Of a stretch of 64,000 nt of DNA, positions 56,985-64,000 are shown piece after piece (positions within the stretch are counted from its first letter, which is position 1; every line of letters starts with the position of its first letter). The stretch lies in the NCBI GenBank assembly GCA_947650365.1, contig OX393555.1:77939995-78003994 (forward strand), read 5' to 3'. The notes beneath the pieces were generated by a model. It ran no database searches and was not told the DNA's origin. It saw only the letters and a list, made by a program, of their open reading frames with translations. Source of the DNA: Chamaelirium japonicum (taxonomy: Eukaryota; Streptophyta; Magnoliopsida; Liliales; Melanthiaceae). The translations under genes and the position numbers were made by a program.

Positions 56985-59900
56985 TGATTTTCCAACACTT
57001 AGACTATAAATCGGTAAATCGAATCGTAAATGGTCACTCTCTCTCTCATGGTAATGATGTAGCCGGTAATGATGTAGCCTCTGTTTTTCTTTTAAATACG
57101 GAATAATTCCAAGTTCGAATTACCGGATGCCGATCCGATGACGATCGGATCGAATCCAAACCTATTTCATATCCGAAACACGCTAACTTATGATTTTCCA
57201 ACACTTAGACTCTAAACCGGTGAATCGGAGCGTAAATTGGTCAAATATCCAATTAGAACCCGCTCGCAAGTCCGAAATACGGAATAATTCAAAGTTCGAA
57301 TTATCGGATGCCGATCCGATGACGATCGGATCGAATCCAAACCTATTTCATATCCGAAACACGCTAACTTATGATTTTCCAACACTTAGACTCTAAATCG
57401 GTGAATCGGAGCGTAAATTGGTCAAATATCCAATTAGAACCCGCTCGCAAGTCCGAAATACGGAATAATTCCAAGTTCGAATTACCGGATGCCGAGCCGA
57501 TGACGATCGGATCGAATCCAAACCTATTTCATATCCGAAACACGCTAACTTATGATTTTCCAACACTTAGACTCTAAATCGGTGAATCGGAGCGTAAATT
57601 GGTCAAATATCCAATTAGAACCCGCTCGCAAGTCCGAAATACGGAATAATTCCAAGTTCGAATTACCGGATGCCGAGCCGATGACGATCGGATCGAATCC
57701 AAACCTATTTCATATCCGAAACACGCTAACTTATGATTTTCCAACACTTAGACTCTAAATCGGTGAATCGGAGCGTAAATTGGTCAAATATCCAATTAGA
57801 ACCCGCTCGCAAGTCCGAAATACGGAATAATTCCAAGTTCGAATTACCGGATGCCGAGCCGATGACGATCGGATCGAATCCAAACCTATTTCATATCCGA
57901 AACACGCTAACTTATGATTTTCCAACACTTAGACTCTAAATCGGTGAATCGGAGCGTAAATTGGTCAAATATCCAATTAGAACCCGCTCGCAAGTCCGAA
58001 ATACGGAATAATTCCAAGTTCGAATTACCGGATGCCGAGCCGATGACGATCGGATCGAATCCAAACCTATTTCATATCCGAAACACGCTAACTTATGATT
58101 TTCCAACACTTAGACTCTAAATCGGTGAATCGGAGCGTAAATTGGTCAAATATCCAATTAGAACCCGCTCGCAAGTCCGAAATACGGAATAATTCCAAGT
58201 TCGAATTACCGGATGCCGAGCCGATGACGATCGGATCGAATCCAAACCTATTTCATATCCGAAACACGCTAACTTATGATTTTCCAACACTTAGACTCTA
58301 AATCGGTGAATCGGAGCGTAAATTGGTCAAATATCCAATTAGAACCCGCTCGCAAGTCCGAAATACGGAATAATTCCAAGTTCGAATTACCGGATGCCGA
58401 GCCGATGACGATCGGATCGAATCCAAACCTATTTCATATCCGAAACACGCTAACTTATGATTTTCCAACACTTAGACTCTAAATCGGTGAATCGGAGCGT
58501 AAATTGGTCAAATATCCAATTAGAACCCGCTCGCAAGTCCGAAATACGGAATAATTCCAAGTTCGAATTACCGGATGCCGAGCCGATGACGATCGGATCG
58601 AATCCAAACCTATTTCATATCCGAAACACGCTAACTTATGATTTTCCAACACTTAGACTCTAAATCGGTGAATCGGAGCGTAAATTGGTCAAATATCCAA
58701 TTAGAACCCGCTCGCAAGTCCGAAATACGGAATAATTCCAAGTTCGAATTACCGGATGCCGAGCCGATGACGATCGGATCGAATCCAAACCTATTTCATA
58801 TCCGAAACACGCTAACTTATGATTTTCCAACACTTAGACTCTAAATCGGTGAATCGGAGCGTAAATTGGTCAAATATCCAATTAGAACCCGCTCGCAAGT
58901 CCGAAATACGGAATAATTCCAAGTTCGAATTACCGGATGCCGAGCCGATGACGATCGGATCGAATCCAAACCTATTTCATATCCGAAACACGCTAACTTA
59001 TGATTTTCCAACACTTAGACTCTAAATCGGTGAATCGGAGCGTAAATTGGTCAAATATCCAATTAGAACCCGCTCGCAAGTCCGAAATACGGAATAATTC
59101 CAAGTTCGAATTACCGGATGCCGAGCCGATGACGATCGGATCGAATCCAAACCTATTTCATATCCGAAACACGCTAACTTATGATTTTCCAACACTTAGA
59201 CTCTAAATCGGTGAATCGGAGCGTAAATTGGTCAAATATCCAATTAGAACCCGCTCGCAAGTCCGAAATACGGAATAATTCCAAGTTCGAATTACCGGAT
59301 GCCGAGCCGATGACGATCGGATCGAATCCAAACCTATTTCATATCCGAAACACGCTAACTTATGATTTTCCAACACTTAGACTCTAAATCGGTGAATCGG
59401 AGCGTAAATTGGTCAAATATCCAATTAGAACCCGCTCGCAAGTCCGAAATACGGAATAATTCCAAGTTCGAATTACCGGATGCCGAGCCGATGACGATCG
59501 GATCGAATCCAAACCTATTTCATATCCGAAACACGCTAACTTATGATTTTCCAACACTTAGACTCTAAATCGGTGAATCGGAGCGTAAATTGGTCAAATA
59601 TCCAATTAGAACCCGCTCGCAAGTCCGAAATACGGAATAATTCCAACTTCGAATTACCGGATGCCTAGCCGATGACGATCGGATCGAATCCAAACCTATT
59701 TCATATCCGAAACACGCTAACTTATGATTTTCCAACACTTAGACTCTAAATCGGTGAATCGGAGCGTAAATTGGTCAAATATCCAATTAGAACCCGCTCG
59801 CAAGTCCGAAATACGGAATAATTCCAAGTTCGAATTACCGGATGCCGAGCCGATGACGATCGGATCGAATCCAAACCTATTTCATATTCGAAACACGCTA

Positions 59901-61375
59901 ACTTATGATTTTCCAACACTTAGACTCTAAATCGGTGAATCGGAGCGTAAATTGGTCAAATATCCAATTAGAACCCGCTCGCAAGTCCGAAATACGGAAT
60001 AATTCCAACTTCGAATTACCGGATGCCGAGCCGATGACGATCGGATCGAATCCAAACCTATTTCATATCCGAAACACGCTAACTTATGATTTTCCAACAC
60101 TTAGACTCTAAATCGGTGAATCGGAGCGTAAATTGGTCAAATATCCAATTAGAACCCGCTCGCAAGTCCGAAATACGGAATAATTCCAAGTTCGAATTAC
60201 CGGATGCCGAGCCGATGACGATCGGATCGAATCCAAACCTATTTCATATCCGAAACACGCTAACTTATGATTTTCCAACACTTAGACTCTAAATCGGTGA
60301 ATCGGAGCGTAAATTGGTCAAATATCCAATTAGAACCCGCTCGCAAGTCCGAAATACGGAATAATTCCAAGTTCGAATTACCGGATGCCGAGCCGATGAC
60401 GATCGGATCGAATCCAAACCTATTTCATATCCGAAACACGCTAACTTATGATTTTCCAACACTTAGACTCTAAATCGGTGAATCGGAGCGTAAATTGGTC
60501 AAATATCCAATTAGAACCCGCTCGCAAGTCCGAAATACGGAATAATTCCAAGTTCGAATTACCGGATGCCGAGCCGATGACGATCGGATCGAATCCAAAC
60601 CTATTTCATATCCGAAACACGCTAACTTATGATTTTCCAACACTTAGACTCTAAATCGGTGAATCGGAGCGTAAATTGGTCAAATATCCAATTAGAACCC
60701 GCTCGCAAGTCCGAAATACGGAATAATTCCAAGTTCGAATTACCGGATGCCGAGCCGATGACGATCGGATCGAATCCAAACCTATTTCATATCCGAAACA
60801 CGCTAACTTATGATTTTCCAACACTTAGACTCTAAATCGGTGAATCGGAGCGTAAATTGGTCAAATATCCAATTAGAACCCGCTCGCAAGTCCGAAATAC
60901 GGAATAATTCCAACTTCGAATTATCGGATGCCGATCCGATGACGATCGGATCGAATCCAAACCTATTTCATATCCGAAACACGCTAACTTATGATTTTCC
61001 AACACTTAGATTCTAAATCGGTGAATCGGAGCGTAAATTGGTCAAATATCCAATTAGAACCCGCTCGCAAGTCCGAAATACGGAATAATTCCAAGTTCGA
61101 ATTATCGAATGCCGAGCCGATGACGATCGGATCGAATCCAAACCTATTTCATATCCGAAACACGCTAACTTATGATTTTCCAACACTTAGACTCTAAATC
61201 GGTGAATCGGAGCGTAAATTGGTCAAATATCCAATTAGAACCCGCTCGCAAGTCCGAAATACGGAATAATTCCAAGTTCAAATTACCGGATGCCGAGCCG
61301 ATGACGATCGGATCGAATCCAAACCTATTTCAAAATCGAAACACGCTAACTTATCATTTTTTAACGCTTAGACTC
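56985..61375 (+). repeat. 181-bp satellite array, right (about 24 copies, highly homogeneous)
   Basis: Exact 181-bp spacing from 57190 to 61172 (23 full steps), plus a degenerate copy at 56985-57180 and a truncated last one. Most copies between about 57371 and 60800 are identical or differ by one or two bases (for example GCCTAGCC for GCCGAGCC near 59665). Monomer landmarks: CCAACACTTAGACTCTAAATC, AATTAGAACCCGCTCGCAAG and GACGATCGGATCGAATCC. Confidence 0.95.
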
Positions 61376-61427
61376 AGTTATAGATATAAACCATTTTTTT
61401 AACAAATACATGTTAATTGCAGGAGCA

Positions 61428-61551
61428 GGGCGGCGTCAGGGGATCGATGAGAGCACCAGCGTTGGTGGTGGGCGGGCGTGGTTGAGATAGGGCGGCGTCA
61501 GGGGATCGATGAGAGCACCGGCGTTGGTGGCGGGCGGGGGTGGTTGAGATA
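61428..61551 (+). repeat. Two 61-bp tandem copies, possibly 3' exon sequence
   Basis: GGCGGCGTCAGGGGATCGATG starts both copies; the second differs at three or four positions. Preceded by TTAATTGCAG, an acceptor-like site. From there to 61825 the sequence is AT-rich with several GGTAATATTTGATAAATTGT copies and no gene. Confidence 0.7.
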
Positions 61552-61826
61552 GGACATGTATCATCTCTCAGTTCTGGATTGTGTAAATATTGTTTTGTAA
61601 TATATGGTTATTTTTTCTTCTATCTATAATTGTCGGCCGGGAACTGTGGTAATATTTGATAATTTGCTGTAATTTTTTATCAATTTAGGTAATATTTTAT
61701 AAATTGTGGTAATATTTGATAAATTGTGGTAATATTTGATAAATTGTGGTAATATATTGTGGTATTGAATCACAGGAATTAAATAACATTATTTATGTAA
61801 ATTTATTAAAAAAAAAAAGATACTTA

Positions 61827-62360
61827 TTACCGACGGAAATAAATTATTCCGTCGGTAATAATATTTTTATTTTTTTTAAATTATTAATGATTTGCCGACG
61901 GCATATAATATCCGTCGGTAATATATATAGTATTACCGACGGGTAATATATATATCCGTCGGTAATATATATAGTATTACCGACGGTGATATTAATTTGG
62001 TCGGTAATATATATATTATTACCGACGGGTAATATATATATGTGTCGGTAATATATATAGTATTACCGACAGTATAAACTATACTCGTCGGTAAAATGTT
62101 TATATATTACCGACGGATTCTTATAGTTCGTCGGCAATACTATATTATATTAGTTTTAAATTGATTAAATATTACCGACGGCGTTCTAATTACCGTCGGT
62201 ATTAATTATTAATACCGACGGTAATATTTGGTCCGTCGTATTGTTTTCCCCGACGCCTTTTTTCCCGACAGCCAGCGACGGAAATATCTTCCGTCGCTAT
62301 ATAATATTACCGACGAAATTTTAATATTACCGACGGATATTGTCCGTCGGTAATAACTGT
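61827..62360. repeat. 3' subterminal repeats of CACTA
   Basis: About 25 copies of ACCGACGG or CCGTCGGTA, mostly as inverted pairs separated by AT-rich spacers of about 10-20 bases. The long hairpins of the 5' end are absent here. Confidence 0.88.
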
Positions 62361-62849
62361 TTTTTTTGTAGTGACATCAAAGCACCACACAACTGGTTGG
62401 CCCAGTGTACATGGTCCCTCAGGGTTAAGGACGGATTATCTATAGTAGTAAGACGGTTTCTGCACGAGTGTCTGAATCACTGAACTATGCACCATCTTGG
62501 TTTCTGTTCAACACGATCATCGTCTTGGTCAAGTGAATGGGAATCCCACGTTCCCGTGGTGGAGACTTCACCACATTCTCTACCTGCCAACAGCTTATTA
62601 TCGGTGAAGCGACCAGCATCACCAAAGCTGTGAACTAGTTCTAGGTCTACACAGAACTGGTCCACTGGGTCTCCCAAGCATGGATCCTCCATGCGCCTCA
62701 GTGGCCTACTGTGTTCCCTAGGGTCCTTTTATTATATGAGTATTATCATATACCAGAGTAGTATTCTAATTAAAGCAATAACCAAAGTCATCTTTATTAA
62801 TATTAATACAGAAAATCCACACTAAGGACACATGAGCTACAACAGTAGG

Positions 62850-63600
62850 CACCAGCCGCAGGTGACCTTGCGTAGGAAGCTTTGACTCGCAGCGCCTCAT
62901 ATGTGAGGCCTCGAGGACGATGTTGCTTTATCCAAGGGACGCAGCTATCCATTACTTCAAGCGTCGGGTGGGCCGGGAGCACCTGTCGCGAGCGACCTCC
63001 TTCCTGTGTGAGCCAGTCGCACGCGATCGGGGTCCACTCCGGGTGGGCTGCAGGCACCAACCGTAGGTGACCTTGTGTATGGGGCTTTGACTCGCAGCGC
63101 CACATGAGTGAGGCCTCGAGGACGATGCTGCTTTGTCCAAGGGACGCAGCTATCCGTTACTTCAACCGTCGGGCGGGCCGGGAGCACCTGCCACGGGCGA
63201 CCTCCTTCCTGTGCGAGCTAGTCACACACGGTCAGGGTCCACTCCAGACGGGCTGTGGGCACCGGCCACAAGCAACCTTACGGCAAGGTCAAGCTAGTCG
63301 CAGGCGGTCGGGCCAGTTCTGGGCGAGCTACGAGCACCAACCATAAGCGACCTTGCGGCGAGAGCTTAGACTCCCAGTACCCCATGAGTGGGGTCTTGAG
63401 GGTGAGGCTGCTGTCCGAGGGAAGCTGCGATCCGCTACTGCAAGCCCGGGCGGGCCATGAGCTCTAGTCGCGGGCGACCTCCTTCGCGTGCGAGCTAGTC
63501 GTATGCGGTCGATGTCAGCACTGGGCGGGCTGCTGGCGCCAGCCATAGGCGATCTGGTGCCTTATCTCCGCCCTTCTTATCGTATTGAAGGCGGCTCAGG
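62850..63600. repeat. GC-rich tandem repeat of element C, right part
   Basis: Continues the repeat of 45555-46253; landmarks GCAGCTATCC at 62941 and 63146 give a period of about 205 bp. The following 63601-63650 shows no feature. Confidence 0.8.
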
Positions 63601-63652
63601 ACCAGGGTCCGATGTCCCGAATCTCATTATGAGATCTCGAGTGGCTCATTGC

Positions 63653-63860
63653 CACGTGTCACTCCTTGAATGACCAGTGGTCCGACAGAGGGGATGTTAC
63701 TGGCATCGTCGTAGCTTTTTGCCACGCGGGGGGACACGTGTCACACCCTGATTAGGAAGTGAAAACTATAGCATCGGCCACCGCTGTGTCGCCTCGCTCG
63801 GCGCACTCGAGCATTAATTACCACTCGATTCATTTACCTTTAATTCACCTATAAAAAAGG
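63653..63860 (+). promoter_or_regulatory. Promoter of the antisense gene in element C: two CACGTGTC boxes and a TATA box
   Basis: CACGTGTC begins at 63653 and 63735, and CTATAAAAAAGG starts at about 63849. The ATG is at 63936, about 85 bases on, similar to the spacing in element B (about 105). Confidence 0.55.
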
Positions 63861-63935
63861 GGGTGAGGATTTTTACCCCTCATTGTTAAATTAGCTCTCC
63901 CTTCCAGCTCGCCCAAACTTCTAATTTCTGCTCCC

Positions 63936-64000
63936 ATGGCTTTCTCCTCTGCTGCTCCCATTCCCGTCGTCCCTAGCCTAGGAGCTGAAGCCTCAGAGCC
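63936..64000 (+). CDS. Start of a probable antisense gene of element C (partial)
   Basis: The frame opens MAFSSAAPIPVVPSLGAEAS and runs off the window. It sits in the same place as the antisense gene of element B (start MASSSSSKK) with a similar promoter. Only 21 codons are visible and no domain can be checked, so the call is positional inference. Confidence 0.4.
   Translation, partial: MAFSSAAPIPVVPSLGAEASE

Larger units (their letters stand above)
47727..62373 (+). mobile_element. Complete CACTA (En/Spm) DNA transposon, 14.6 kb
   Basis: Begins CACTACAAGAAA and ends with the inverse TTTTTTGTAGTG. The 3-bp duplication ACA (47724-47726, 62374-62376) is confirmed by the uninterrupted LTR copy at 5389, which reads TTGGCACATCAAAGC. 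Both ends carry many ACCGACGG/CCGTCGGTA subterminal repeats. Inside are a four-exon TNP2/tnpD transposase gene and a six-exon tnpA-like gene, both plus strand and both with intact frames after splicing, plus two arrays of a 181-bp satellite in opposite orientation. It looks potentially autonomous. Confidence 0.95.
46254..62844 (-). repeat. Solo copia LTR, split by a CACTA transposon
   Basis: 46254-47726 plus 62377-62844 together (about 1.94 kb) match the LTR at 3907-5860 from end to end. It is flanked by the 5-bp duplication GTAGG (46249-46253 and 62845-62849), with no internal copia sequence, so it is a solo LTR left by LTR-LTR recombination. It lies within the tandem repeat of element C. 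Confidence 0.92.
44153..64000 (-). mobile_element. Tat-type gypsy element C, 3' part (continues past window end)
   Basis: Inferred from layout by analogy with elements A and B: 3' LTR (44153-45314), polypurine-tract complement (ACCCCTCC, 45317-45324), a tandem-repeat spacer (45555-46253 and 62850-63600), then on the plus strand a TATA box and the start of an antisense gene (63936). Its gag-pol would lie beyond position 64000 on the minus strand. A solo copia LTR carrying a CACTA element interrupts the spacer. No coding domain of gag or pol is visible, so the call rests on structure. Confidence 0.6.

Noticed and set aside
57190-61402. A series of 68-residue frames repeated every 181 bp (also on the minus strand at 53937-54867)
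   Set aside because: 181 is not a multiple of 3, each frame ends within its own monomer, and the same frame exists in both arrays regardless of orientation. It is a by-product of the satellite, not a gene family.

Overview
This is plant nuclear DNA, almost certainly from an angiosperm with a large, repeat-rich genome. The evidence is the mobile-element content: a Ty1/copia element with a tRNA-Met primer site, three different Ty3/gypsy elements of the Tat type (second, archaeal-like RNase H and an antisense gene near the 3' end), a chromodomain gypsy element, and a two-gene CACTA (En/Spm) DNA transposon whose genes have GT-AG introns. No host gene, tRNA or rRNA gene was recognised. The species cannot be named from the sequence.

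Layout, left to right. 1-5860: a decayed copia element on the minus strand, with a 1.95 kb 5' LTR at 3907-5860; its other end lies outside the window. 5871-7801 and 20062-26352: one AT-rich satellite (higher-order period about 139 bp), split by Tat element A (7802-20056, plus strand, TSD ACTAT). Element A has intact gag-protease and pol frames, a broken antisense gene and an abnormal palindromic 5' LTR. 26353-44152: a decayed chromodomain gypsy element (Tekay/Del-like, minus strand). Its 3' LTR (26353-40497) was split by Tat element B (27771-38330, minus strand, TSD ATGTT), which is riddled with nonsense mutations. 44153 to the window end: Tat element C (minus strand), of which the 3' LTR, a GC-rich tandem-repeat spacer and the start of its antisense gene are visible. 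Inside C sits a solo copia LTR (46254-62844, TSD GTAGG) of the same family as the LTR at 3907-5860. Inside that solo LTR sits a complete 14.6 kb CACTA transposon (47727-62373, TSD ACA).

The nesting gives a relative order. The satellite, the chromodomain element and C are hosts. Element A is younger than the satellite, B is younger than the chromodomain element, the solo LTR is younger than C, and CACTA is younger than the solo LTR.

The main points for a second look are these. (1) The 5' LTR of element A looks like inverted U5-R joined to R-U5, with U3 missing. It is joined through a 6-nt microhomology at the predicted start of R, as expected from self-priming of minus-strand strong-stop DNA followed by normal integration. 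(2) A 7-copy tandem repeat in the gag-protease frame of A can form a stem-loop in each copy, with paired (compensatory) changes in the arms. (3) The CACTA tnpA-like gene lies between two oppositely oriented arrays of one 181-bp satellite, about 6 and 24 copies, the larger nearly homogeneous. (4) An antisense gene with its own TATA box recurs in all three Tat elements, with paired CACGTGTC boxes upstream in two of them.
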